Positions 1 through 8,887 of a DNA stretch of 64,000 bases are shown piece after piece. This DNA is from an uncultured Lachnospiraceae bacterium (lineage in GTDB: Bacteria > Bacillota > Clostridia > Lachnospirales > Lachnospiraceae), in NCBI GenBank assembly GCA_903789615.1, contig CAIFEV010000001.1:1-64000 (forward strand), written 5' to 3'. Position 1 is the first letter of the stretch, and each line of letters opens with the position of its first letter. Both the position numbers and the translations under genes were made by a program. The notes under the pieces are model-generated. The model was not told where the DNA came from. It did no database searches and worked only from the letters and a program-made list of their open reading frames with translations.

Positions 1-406
1 GATTATGAAGTTTTCAAAGAGCTGGAAGCCGTACACCTCATTAAAAGGCGCTTACTTATTTTATATTACTATTCCCGGAGGTGCTGCAGGTAGTATATTA
101 CTGATGTTATTTAGCAAAGTAATTGAAAAAAATCGTTTAATTACCAAGCTTTTATCAAAACTCGGGCAGCATACATTGCTATTATTATGCATTCACGATC
201 TAGATTGGCGTCTTCCTTTTGGAATCTATTCTAAAATCTCTCACGTTTTAATTTCTTCGTTTAAGGATGACTCATATTATTGGATGCTACAATTTATTAT
301 GCGTTTTAGTTTTGATTTGACTGTACTAATTGTTATTTTGTTTTTGGTTCAAATAGTTAAGAATATCTCCATCAAGTTGAATGTTTATCTGAAATCAATG
401 CGATGA
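1..406 (+). CDS. Acyltransferase-family membrane protein, C-terminal end (5' cut by window edge)
   Basis: Only the last ~134 codons are present; the frame is open to the first base of the window, so the Met at 5 is probably internal. The fragment has two or three hydrophobic segments (roughly residues 18-35, 50-65, 95-120), a positively charged end, and the motif LLLLCIHDLDWRLPFG, which resembles the late helix-His segment of membrane acyltransferases (Acyl_transf_3 type) that acetylate surface sugars. This fits the following YfhO, GT2 and GtrA genes. Family assignment from a fragment is tentative. Base composition is very AT-rich, like the next gene and unlike the rest of the window. Confidence 0.5.
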   Translation, partial: IMKFSKSWKPYTSLKGAYLFYITIPGGAAGSILLMLFSKVIEKNRLITKLLSKLGQHTLLLLCIHDLDWRLPFGIYSKISHVLISSFKDDSYYWMLQFIMRFSFDLTVLIVILFLVQIVKNISIKLNVYLKSMR

Positions 407-683
407 AGAATAGTAGGATAATACTTACATGAATGGGTTGATGTCGTAGACATACATTTGAAATTTATTTGAATATTCTTTTGGCTAAATTTAACAAGTT
501 AATTCCTGTATTTAGTTGGTAAGACTATTTTAGATTTTACTGAATCACTTAACTTTTTTGTGGTAACATTTGGAATGGCGACATTTAAAATGGAGTTTGA
601 TGCTGTTACTTTGATGAATAGCAAATGATTATTCTTAATTGAATATAGCTATAATAACTATGTTATAATGGAGAAATACTCTG

Positions 684-3263
684 ATGAACACAAGAAATAA
701 TAAACTTAACATTAAATTATGCTTTTTTATTGCGCTGATTTGCGCAACAATGGTACTAAGCATCTTTTATTTATTACAGATGGCGCCATTTGGTGATCGC
801 TCGATGGCGAGTGGGGATATCAATTATTCTCAATTAGACTTATATTCATATCTGAAAAATTGTTTGACAGGAAAGGACACATTCGGATATTCGTTTTCAA
901 TGGGATTAGGAGGAGATACTGCCAATGTGGTTGCTTATGGAATGTCATCGCCTTTTAATTTGCTGATTCTCTTTTTTAATCAGGAAAATTTTCACACATA
1001 TTTCGATATTTTGGTTGTTATAAAAATTGCCGCAATTGGATTTTGTATATCTTTTTATCTCCAAAAGAGATTTAATGGAAATCTGAAACATCTATTTATT
1101 ATTATTCTTTCTTTAAGCTTTGCACTATCTCAGTATTGTATTGCACAAATAGTAAATGTTTTCTGGCTGGATGGGGTTGCCTTATTACCCTTCATTTTGC
1201 TTGGCGTATATGAAGTGGTTAGGGAAGAACGGCCTTTCATGTTAGTTATTGCTGTATTATGTTCAATACTTTTTGGATGGTATACAGGAATTACGGACTG
1301 CTTGTTTTCAATATTTTGGTTTGTTCTTGAATACTCTTATTATCAGATTGAGAGAAATGGTGAATTAAAAGTAAATGATTTTTTTAGAAAATTTATTAAA
1401 TTTGTTTTAGCTGGTATTAATGGCGTACTTTTAAGTGGATTTTTCTTTTTACCAGCATTGGCATCAATTCGTGCCGGCAACAGGGGAAGTTTAAATTGGG
1501 AATCCTTTAATTTAAAGTTGAATGGAAATCCCTTGACAGTGATATCAAATGATATCATTGGAGGACTGAGTGATGCAAGCAAGGTGTGCCTTTTTTGTGG
1601 GAGCGTTGCAATTATTGGCTGCATTGGACTGTTCATGAGCAAATTATATAATAAACGATGGAAATTCACGACAGGTATTTTTCTACTATTTGTGATCTTT
1701 GCATTTTACTGGCAACCTTTGTTTTTACTTTTTTCAATGATGAAAAAGGTTAGTAGTTTTTGGTGCCGCTTTAGTTATATTGGGATTTTTACTATCGTTT
1801 TTTTCGCAGCTCAATTTTTCAGTAAATGGGACCAGGAAAAAGATAGAAAGCAAATAATAATTTCGTCCGAAGTGTTATGGGTGTTTCTGATAGAATTGAC
1901 GAATATCTATGCGCTTGAGGAGAATTATCATAAAATAATTTTTACTTGTTTGGCAACTATCATAACTGGAACCATGCTTGTAATACTAACCAAGAAGAAA
2001 CTTTCAAACAAGAAAGTGATGCAGTATATGTTGATGACAGCACTCGTGTTTTGCGTTATGTTTGAACTTGGCTATGATGCAAAAACGATTATGAATCAAT
2101 ATGGATTAAATGGTGTTCATGAATATCAAGACTATGTTAATAATGAAAACAAACTGATTGAACAAATTTCTGATAGTGATAGTGGAAAGTATCGCATTTC
2201 GAAGTCATTATGTCGAGGACAAGGGAAAGGATCTGTAACAGCTAATTATAATGAACCTTTTGGGTACAATTATATGGGCCTTTCATCATATACTAATAGT
2301 CCAAATGACACGCAAAGAAATTTATTGAATGAACTTGGCTACAGAACAAACGGTGAGAATTATTACATCGTAAATACGTCAATTATTCCGACGGATTCAT
2401 TGCTAGGTGTAAAGTATTTTCTTTCTTACTATGCTATTAATGGTTATGAAGCAGTTGAAGGCATGCAGACATATAATGAAAAAACGGTTTATAAAAACCC
2501 ATATGCTTTACCGCTCGCTTTTACATACAATGATGAGGCATATCAATACGATGAAACAAATACTTCGAATCCTTTCTCGACAATAAATGAAATTTACAGT
2601 GAATTATACGGAAAAAGTGTTAATTTGTTTATTCCGGTTGATTATTCAGTGAATAGTAATGACGAAAGCACTGACCTATTGTTCTCTATCAGTATACCTA
2701 ACGGAAATTATGCGCTATATGGAAATCTTCCATATTCATATGAATATAAGGGCATAATAAAATCTGGAGATGTTCAATTGACAAATTACGCTATGTGGGG
2801 AGCGCCGTCTGTTTTTTATATTCCATCAGAAAATGGTAAAGACAGTACAAGTATTGAAGTGATTTCCAAATCTGGTAATCCGGTTTCAAGTGTTTCACCT
2901 CAATTTTACGCGCTGGATTTGAACATGATGAAAAGTGTATCAGAGGCATTGCAAAAGAATGAAGTAAATTCATTAAATATTAATGGTAAACATATCACAA
3001 TGGATGTGACACTAGGTGATGATGAGGCAATATTTACATCAATTGCATATGATAAAGGCTGGGTGATAACTGACAATGGAAAAAAGATAGAGCCGAATTT
3101 GTATGAAAACTGCCTTATAGGATTTAAATTGGAAACTGGTCAACATCATATTGAATTGAAATATAAGCAGCCTGGAATGCAAATTGGCATTGTGCTTACA
3201 ATAATTGGTTGCTGTGGATTAATGGTTTGGTATTTGCGAATTAAGAAAAAATCACTCATGTGA
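684..3263 (+). CDS. YfhO-family polytopic membrane protein
   Basis: An 859-residue protein with an N-terminal membrane anchor (residues ~12-32), about a dozen hydrophobic helices over the first ~480 residues, a large extracytoplasmic region (~480-830) and one last helix before a basic tail. The early acidic motif in GDRSMASGDINYSQLDLY and the overall plan match the YfhO family, GT-C-fold-like proteins that in Gram-positive bacteria decorate lipoteichoic acid or other surface polymers using lipid-linked sugars. That role is family knowledge, not shown here. GGAG lies 10 bases before the ATG. The gene is strongly AT-rich and followed by ~140 bases without a gene, after which composition changes sharply; it looks acquired or belongs to a variable glycan locus. 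Confidence 0.8.
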   Translation: MNTRNNKLNIKLCFFIALICATMVLSIFYLLQMAPFGDRSMASGDINYSQLDLYSYLKNCLTGKDTFGYSFSMGLGGDTANVVAYGMSSPFNLLILFFNQENFHTYFDILVVIKIAAIGFCISFYLQKRFNGNLKHLFIIILSLSFALSQYCIAQIVNVFWLDGVALLPFILLGVYEVVREERPFMLVIAVLCSILFGWYTGITDCLFSIFWFVLEYSYYQIERNGELKVNDFFRKFIKFVLAGINGVLLSGFFFLPALASIRAGNRGSLNWESFNLKLNGNPLTVISNDIIGGLSDASKVCLFCGSVAIIGCIGLFMSKLYNKRWKFTTGIFLLFVIFAFYWQPLFLLFSMMKKVSSFWCRFSYIGIFTIVFFAAQFFSKWDQEKDRKQIIISSEVLWVFLIELTNIYALEENYHKIIFTCLATIITGTMLVILTKKKLSNKKVMQYMLMTALVFCVMFELGYDAKTIMNQYGLNGVHEYQDYVNNENKLIEQISDSDSGKYRISKSLCRGQGKGSVTANYNEPFGYNYMGLSSYTNSPNDTQRNLLNELGYRTNGENYYIVNTSIIPTDSLLGVKYFLSYYAINGYEAVEGMQTYNEKTVYKNPYALPLAFTYNDEAYQYDETNTSNPFSTINEIYSELYGKSVNLFIPVDYSVNSNDESTDLLFSISIPNGNYALYGNLPYSYEYKGIIKSGDVQLTNYAMWGAPSVFYIPSENGKDSTSIEVISKSGNPVSSVSPQFYALDLNMMKSVSEALQKNEVNSLNINGKHITMDVTLGDDEAIFTSIAYDKGWVITDNGKKIEPNLYENCLIGFKLETGQHHIELKYKQPGMQIGIVLTIIGCCGLMVWYLRIKKKSLM

Positions 3264-3407
3264 ATTATTGACATATATGTTTGCAAAGAATGGCATTAAT
3301 ATGCTTATATATTTGCAGCTTAAGAGTAAATGCCATTAAATTTAAATATCGATGCTTGGGCAGAAAGTATATACTTCACTTTCAAGAATAAGATATAGAA
3401 AAGAGCG

Positions 3408-4391
3408 ATGATGACAGGAAAACCGATTTTATGGATTGTTATTCCGTGTTACAATGAATCCGAAGTGCTGCCGATCACGGCACCGATGTTTCTGGCACAG
3501 CTGACCAGGATGCGGGACGCAGGCAAAATTTCGGACAAGTCCCGCGTCCTGTTTGTAAACGATGGCTCCCGGGACAATACTTGGGAGATTATCGAAAAAC
3601 TGGCGGTGTCTGACCCGCATTACATCGGCATCTGTCTTTCGCGCAACAGAGGACATCAGAATGCACTGACGGCCGGCATGATGGAAGCCCGTGGGCATGT
3701 GGACTGTATTATTTCCATTGACGCGGATGGGCAGGATGATATCCGCGCCATGGATGCGATGATTGACGAATACCGGAACGGAAGTGAGGTTGTCTACGGT
3801 GTGCGCTCGTCGCGCACAACAGACACCTGGTTCAAGCGCACGACCGCCCAGATGTACTACCGGCTTCTGGAACACTTCGGCGGTGATATCGTGTACAATC
3901 ATGCGGATTACCGGCTGGTGAGCAGCGCGGTGCTGGACAGCTTTGCAAACTTCCATGAGGTCAATCTCTTTCTGCGGGGCCTGTTCCCGCTCATCGGATA
4001 CAAGAGCTCCACGGTGAGCTATGCCAGAGAAGAGAGACTAGCGGGGCAGAGCCATTATCCGCTGATGAAGATGATCTCGCTGGCGGTGGACGGAATCACG
4101 TCGCTTTCCGTGCGGCCGATCCGGTTTATCACCAATCTGGGCGTCTTCTGCTCACTGCTTGGCGTTGCGGGAATTATCTGGGTCCTGGTGCGCAAGGTTA
4201 CAGGACATCTTTCAGTTCTGGGCTGGTCATCGACGGTCTGTCTGATTTTGTTCCTCGGCGGCATCCAGCTGATCAGTCTGGGTGTCATCGGCGAGTATAT
4301 CGGAAAGATTTACATGGAGTGCAAGCACCGGCCGCGGTTTATCATCAGTGAGCGCACGTGGGTGTGTCAGGAAAGAGAGTACAAGGGATGA
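3408..4391 (+). CDS. GT2 glycosyltransferase with C-terminal membrane helices (GtrB/DPM1-like)
   Basis: A 327-residue family 2 glycosyltransferase. The N-terminal GT-A domain has the nucleotide-binding start IPCYNESEVLP (~12-22), VNDGSRDNTWE (~49-59) and the DxD-type metal site in DADGQDD (~105-111). Two hydrophobic helices at ~240-260 and ~275-300 are typical of GtrB/YkcC-type enzymes that move glucose or another sugar from UDP to undecaprenyl phosphate at the inner face of the membrane. The next two genes overlap it or each other and include GtrA, the usual flippase partner, which supports lipid-linked sugar supply to a surface polymer. ATG at 3408 and 3411 are both possible. GC-rich, in contrast with the gene before it. 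Confidence 0.85.
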   Translation: MMTGKPILWIVIPCYNESEVLPITAPMFLAQLTRMRDAGKISDKSRVLFVNDGSRDNTWEIIEKLAVSDPHYIGICLSRNRGHQNALTAGMMEARGHVDCIISIDADGQDDIRAMDAMIDEYRNGSEVVYGVRSSRTTDTWFKRTTAQMYYRLLEHFGGDIVYNHADYRLVSSAVLDSFANFHEVNLFLRGLFPLIGYKSSTVSYAREERLAGQSHYPLMKMISLAVDGITSLSVRPIRFITNLGVFCSLLGVAGIIWVLVRKVTGHLSVLGWSSTVCLILFLGGIQLISLGVIGEYIGKIYMECKHRPRFIISERTWVCQEREYKG

Positions 4392-5179
4392 GTTTAGCGG
4401 AGCACACATTTGTCATCTGTGCGTACAAGGAGTCGCCGTATCTGGAGGAGATGATCCGGTCGATTGCGGCGCAGACGGTGAAATCCCGGGTTCTGATGAC
4501 GACGAGTACACCGAATGACTATATCCGCGGGATGGCGGACAAGTACGGCATCCCGCTTAAGGTGCGGGACGGTGCGCCGGACATTCGGGATGACTGGAAT
4601 TTTGCCTATGACAGTGCGGCAACTCCCTGGGTGACGCTAGCGCACCAGGACGACCGGTATGACCCGGATTATGTGTGGGAGTTTGAGAAATGCATCAAGG
4701 CGCGGCCGGATGCGTTTGCGTTTCTGACGGATTACCTTCCGATTCACCACGGAACGGTGGGGGCGCGGGACGCCAACAGCCGGATCCGCCGTCTGTTGCG
4801 CTCACCGCTTAAATATGCGGCGATGGCGCGCTCGCCTTTCTGGAAACGCCGGATTTTAAGCTTGGGAAATTCGATCTGCTGTCCGTCGGTGACGTACAAC
4901 AAGGCGAAGCTGGGGCCGGACTTTTTCACGACGGACCTGAAGTTCAACATTGACTGGGACACTTTTCTGAAATTTGCGGATATACCGGGCGCCATCGCTT
5001 ACGCAGACAAGCCCCTGACGTTTTACCGGATTTCGGATGAGGCGACAAGTGCTGCGTGGATCAGGAATCACACCCGGGAAAAGGAAGACCGCCTGATGTT
5101 TGCGAAATTCTGGCCGGCGTGGATGGTCAATGTAATAATGCATTTTTATGTAAAAGCCTATGACACCTACAGCAAATGA
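4388..5179 (+). CDS. Glycosyltransferase family 2 protein
   Basis: A 263-residue soluble GT2-type protein beginning MSLAEHTFVICAYKESPYLE. The ATG overlaps the previous stop (ATGA), showing translational coupling; a longer frame to 4358 lies inside the upstream gene and is unlikely. It has the family start VICAYKESPYLEEMI, AHQDDRYDPDYVWEFE as the acidic metal-binding region (~residues 83-98), and a KFNIDWDTFLKF stretch resembling the acceptor-side acidic motif. No membrane helix is evident. Donor and acceptor are unknown; the neighbours place it in surface glycan assembly. Confidence 0.78.
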   Translation: MSLAEHTFVICAYKESPYLEEMIRSIAAQTVKSRVLMTTSTPNDYIRGMADKYGIPLKVRDGAPDIRDDWNFAYDSAATPWVTLAHQDDRYDPDYVWEFEKCIKARPDAFAFLTDYLPIHHGTVGARDANSRIRRLLRSPLKYAAMARSPFWKRRILSLGNSICCPSVTYNKAKLGPDFFTTDLKFNIDWDTFLKFADIPGAIAYADKPLTFYRISDEATSAAWIRNHTREKEDRLMFAKFWPAWMVNVIMHFYVKAYDTYSK

Positions 5180-5690
5180 AAATACATTCTGGAAACGGTT
5201 TGAGCATCTGATCCGCGTCGTTTTGAGCGGCTGCTTTCACCTCTTTCACCGGGAACTTTCCGACAGTACCTTTGAGGCCTTTATGCAGTTTGTGCGGTTC
5301 GGTATTGTCGGGCTCTCCAATACGGTCATATCGTATGTGCTGTATGCGGTGTTTCTGCTGCTTTTTCAGCATTTTGGGATGCTGGAAGGTATCGATTACA
5401 TCGTTGCGCAGGTGATCCAGTTCTTCCTCTCGGTGCTCTGGTCGTTCTACTGGAACAACCGGATGGTCTTCAGACTCGGGGAAGGGGAGCACCGATCGCT
5501 TCTAAAGGCTCTGCTGAAGACGTATGTGTCCTATGCGTTCACCGGACTGTTCCTGTCCAGCATCCTGCTGATTTTCTGGGTACAGGTGCTGCATATCTCG
5601 GAATTCATCGCGCCGATTATCAATCTGTGCGTCAGCGTTCCGCTGAATTTCCTGATCAACAAGTTCTGGGCGTTTAAAAATGAGCCATAA
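5160..5690 (+). CDS. GtrA-family membrane protein (lipid-linked sugar flippase partner)
   Basis: A 176-residue protein with four hydrophobic helices (about 42-65, 78-100, 118-142, 146-168) and the GtrA-family signature RFGIVGLSNTVISYVLY near the first helix and PLNFLINKFWAF at the end. GtrA proteins are thought to flip undecaprenyl-phosphate-linked sugar made by a GtrB-type transferase, here probably the gene at 3408. It overlaps the preceding gene by 20 bases, so the three genes look like one transcript. A stem-loop follows the stop. Confidence 0.85.
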   Translation: MTPTANENTFWKRFEHLIRVVLSGCFHLFHRELSDSTFEAFMQFVRFGIVGLSNTVISYVLYAVFLLLFQHFGMLEGIDYIVAQVIQFFLSVLWSFYWNNRMVFRLGEGEHRSLLKALLKTYVSYAFTGLFLSSILLIFWVQVLHISEFIAPIINLCVSVPLNFLINKFWAFKNEP

Positions 5691-5700
5691 TAAAAATTTT

Positions 5701-5727
5701 GGCCGCAAGGAAATATTCTTTGCGGCC
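5701..5727. terminator. Stem-loop between convergent genes
   Basis: GGCCGCAA (5701-5708) pairs with TTGCGGCC (5720-5727). An A/T run sits on the left side, so as a terminator it suits the minus-strand ChW gene best, though it can also end the gtrA transcript. No strong T-tract follows on the plus strand. Confidence 0.5.
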
Positions 5728-5848
5728 TCATAGCTAATGATTCATTTTAACTTGGAACGGCATACCAATGAGTGAGTCGGTGTTGGATTTTTACTGTTTA
5801 GTAGGCACTACGAAATTTATCTAAAATTCTGGAATAAGACTTATAGAA

Positions 5849-7000
5849 TTATGGCTTGCAAATCTCACAAGGGGTATAACCGTTGCTGATAGCTTCTTCC
5901 TTGGAGGAAAAATATATAATGTTTGTAAGTTGCTTCGCGTAGCGGCAGGTTGGTTTATGAAATTTATAAGTGTTCTTATTTCCTACAATTGTACTTATAA
6001 ATGCGTAGTCCGATGTTTCTGGTGCAGTTGCACCTTTCGCAACCAATTGAACCTGAATTGATTCAAGGCGATACGCATATCCTGCTGTTCCAGCAGATTC
6101 ACCGTTTTTGGCCCATCCAAGCCAACCAAAATTTTGTGCGTGCACACGATAATAAATATCGTAATGTTCGGCCATTTCTCCTGTTAATTGAATTTGTATT
6201 GCTTCGAGTCTCAATCCTTGGCCTGAAGTGCCAGATATTTGTCCGTTGGTTTTGAAATTCTTTTCCCATCCAATGTTTTGTATGTGTGTGCGATATTGCA
6301 CATTACCAGAGTATTCCTGATATGGAAGAGAAATCTTAATCGCTTCGAGACGAAGACTTTGTCCGGTTGTTCCGGCTAATGCACCATCGTAACTCTTTTT
6401 CTGCCACCCGATGTTCTGCACATGAGTTGTGTAAGATATCTTGGGATATTTAAATGCCCCTTCTGTGCTTCCAGGTGCTGCATTGCCTTTTTCTACAAGC
6501 TGAATCTGGATGGATTCGAGACGATATGCATATCCTGCCGTTCCTGCTTTTTCACCATTTTTAGCCCATCCAAGCCAGCCGAAGTTTTGTGCATGAACGC
6601 GGTAGTAAACATCATAGTGGTTTGCAATTTCTCCTGTCAGGCTAATTTGAATGGCTTCGAGCCTTAGACTCTGTCCAGTTGTACCGGCCATCTGCCCATC
6701 CATCCTTGATTCCTGCCAACCGATGTTTTGAATGTGTGTACTGTAGACAATATGGCCCTCATAAGGTGTGCCTTTTAGACTGATCCAAATTCCTTCCAGC
6801 CGCTTGGATTGTCCCGTAGTACCAGCAGGCTCACCGTTTTTCACTGCCCGTTGATCACCATCATTCTGTACGTGAACATGATAGACAACATTTGGAGTTT
6901 CTTCTGCTTGTACAGACTCGACGTGTAGCATTGGTAAGATGGTTATCGTCAAAGCCAGAATACATAATATTGATAGTAGTTTTTTGCTCAGTTTTCCCAT
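5849..7000 (-). CDS. Secreted protein with six ChW repeats and a C-terminal Cys motif
   Basis: A 383-residue exported protein. The signal peptide (MGKLSKKLLSILCILALTIT, cleavage probably near residue 30) is followed by six tandem ChW (clostridial hydrophobic W) repeats of ~47 residues, each with the pattern Y.H.QN.GW....NG..AGT.G...RLE.I.I.L. After the repeats (~residue 333 on) is a short domain with HKPTCRYAKQ and GYTPCEICKP, spacing CX(n)CX2C with a conserved His, like small metal-binding tails of some secreted nucleases. ChW proteins are surface or secreted factors of clostridia, several tied to polysaccharide or cell adhesion. No sortase or S-layer anchor is visible. A broken paralogue lies just upstream. 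Confidence 0.85.
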   Translation of the reverse strand: MGKLSKKLLSILCILALTITILPMLHVESVQAEETPNVVYHVHVQNDGDQRAVKNGEPAGTTGQSKRLEGIWISLKGTPYEGHIVYSTHIQNIGWQESRMDGQMAGTTGQSLRLEAIQISLTGEIANHYDVYYRVHAQNFGWLGWAKNGEKAGTAGYAYRLESIQIQLVEKGNAAPGSTEGAFKYPKISYTTHVQNIGWQKKSYDGALAGTTGQSLRLEAIKISLPYQEYSGNVQYRTHIQNIGWEKNFKTNGQISGTSGQGLRLEAIQIQLTGEMAEHYDIYYRVHAQNFGWLGWAKNGESAGTAGYAYRLESIQVQLVAKGATAPETSDYAFISTIVGNKNTYKFHKPTCRYAKQLTNIIYFSSKEEAISNGYTPCEICKP

Positions 7001-7068
7001 ATTAGCCCCTTTTTTCCTTATAAAATATTATTTAGTGGCAAATAACAATGTAATGATTATATCAGTAC

Positions 7069-7932
7069 TTACTTTTTCAACCTCCTCCTATTTTTTGCTC
7101 TTGCTCCGGTCATGCCAGATACCTGTCCGTCAGTCTTCCAGGTATCTTCCCAGCCTGTGTTTTGGATGTGCGTGCGATATTGTACACTTCCAGAATAATC
7201 CTGGAATGGAAGAGAGATTTGGATCGCCTCCATACGCAGTCTCTGGCCGGTTGTGCCAGCAATATTACCATCACAAACATTATTCTACCAACCTACATTT
7301 TGAATATGAGTGGCGTAAGAAATTCTAGGATGTCGGAATGAATCATTTGTATTTCCTGGAGCAGTGCTGCCTTTTGCTACTAGTTGAATTTGAATGGCTT
7401 CGAGACGGCAAGAAAATCCTACTGTTCCAGCGGATTCGCCGTTTTTTGCCCAGCCGAGCCAGCCAAAATTTTGCGAATGAACTCGGTAATAGATGTCATA
7501 TTGAGCGGCTATTTCCCCAGCCAACTTTATCTGGATCGCCTCCAGCCGCAGGGATTTACCGGTAGTGCCAGAAATTTGCCCATCTGATTGCCATCCATTT
7601 TCCTATCCAACGTTTTGTATATGAGTACGATAAATTACAGAACCACTATATGGTGAATTGCTTAGATTTATCCATATTGCCTCTAAGCGTTTTGACATAC
7701 TGGTGGTTCCGGCTGTTTCTCCATTTTTGATTTCTTCTTGATCACCATCATTCTGTACATGAACATGATAAATAATATCTGGTACTCTCACTTCTTCCGA
7801 AATATTGTTTACAGTAACTATTTCTGGAGTATCTTGAGCTAGTACTGGCGTTACATTGAGTGCTGGTATAAATGAAAAGACCAAGGCTACAATACACACT
7901 ATTGATAGAAGTTTCTTGCTCAACTTTATCAT
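7069..7932 (-). pseudogene. Broken ChW-repeat paralogue with two in-frame TAG codons
   Basis: One continuous minus-strand frame starting at ATG 7932 encodes a signal peptide (MIKLSKKLLSIVCIVALVFS) and ChW repeats, but is cut by TAG at 7603-7605 (within QNVG*ENGW, where the paralogue has Trp) and by TAG at 7285-7287 (after QNVGW, where the paralogue has Gln). Downstream of each stop the same frame continues with clear ChW sequence, so these are nonsense changes and not frameshifts. The last repeat breaks off after SGMTG and the frame ends in a basic tail at 7069, so the C-terminal half is deleted. Likely a tandem duplicate of the 5849-7000 gene in decay. Confidence 0.85.
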
Positions 7933-8121
7933 AATAGCCCCCTGATAAAAAATCCCCCTATCCTAAATAGTTGTATAACAACATTTATCGATCTGAAAAA
8001 AGTTGCATATTTCTCTCAATACTAATTCATGTTAAAAGAAGTTTGATGAATTTTCTTTTTAACTGCTTATATTGAATTATATCATTTAAAATTTGAAAAT
8101 CACTATTGGAAAAAAGAATAA

Positions 8122-8806
8122 ATGAATATTGAAGGATGCAATCTTGGCACTTATTAGAGCTTGTTCGTGGCCTTCAGGAGGAGCTGAAAAGGAATCATCT
8201 GCCGCAGGTGCCTGGCGATGTGCTTGAAAATGAGGGCCGGCATCCGGATGAGTTTGAGTCGGACTAAGGTGGAAGGATACATCCTGCGTATATTGATGAC
8301 CGGAAAGCGAATTTGTTTTTTTCGATGTTCTGGGGACAGATGAGTGTATTTGCCATGAGGGATGAATACTTTTCACAGTGTGAGAACAGCTGGACGCCGG
8401 TGTGCTCACGGATGCAAGGTGAGAAGCAGATATGCAATGACTGCCCGCATCATGTGTGGAAAAAGCTGGAACTCTGGAGGATCAAGAACCATCTGATTGG
8501 GGCGAATGATGATGGAACGGACGTAATCGGCATCTATCCGTTACTGCCGGATAATACGTGCCGGTTTTTAGTCTTTAATTTTGACAATCATGGAAAGGAG
8601 GCCGAGCAGACTGATTTTGCCAATACAGATGATGAGTGGAAGGATGAAGTCGATGCGCTGAGGCGGATCGGCAGGAAATGCGGCATTGCTATGCTGACGG
8701 AGAGGTCGCGCTCCGGGAGAGGGCGAACGTCTGGATTTTTTTCAAGCAGCCGATCGAGGCGAAAACGGCATGGACTTTCGGCTTTTTTCTTTTTCATAAA
8801 AAATAG
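8122..8806 (+). pseudogene. Decayed copy of the primase domain of the TOTE-like gene at 10897
   Basis: Aligned by eye with the gene at 10897, this stretch starts at ATG 8122 (MNIEGCNLGT against MNIEEYNLDSL), loses frame at once, continues as LELVRGLQEELKRNHLPQ, meets a TAA at about 8265, and then keeps strong similarity from IDDRKANLFFSMFWG through DEVDALRRIG (8295-8690). Near 8725 a one-base loss shifts the frame; correcting it gives VWIFFKQPIEAK, ending at TAG 8804. The primase metal site FDFDNH is FNFDNH here, and the His of GAHVW becomes Asn. The copy stops at about residue 230 of ~990 and has no helicase part. It is a relic and unlikely to be active. Confidence 0.8.
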
Positions 8807-8887
8807 GCACTTCACAAAATTACTCACATTTTAACAATCGGTTGGTGGTTTAAGGCGCAAGGCCGCCGGCCGGAACGTACATAACAT

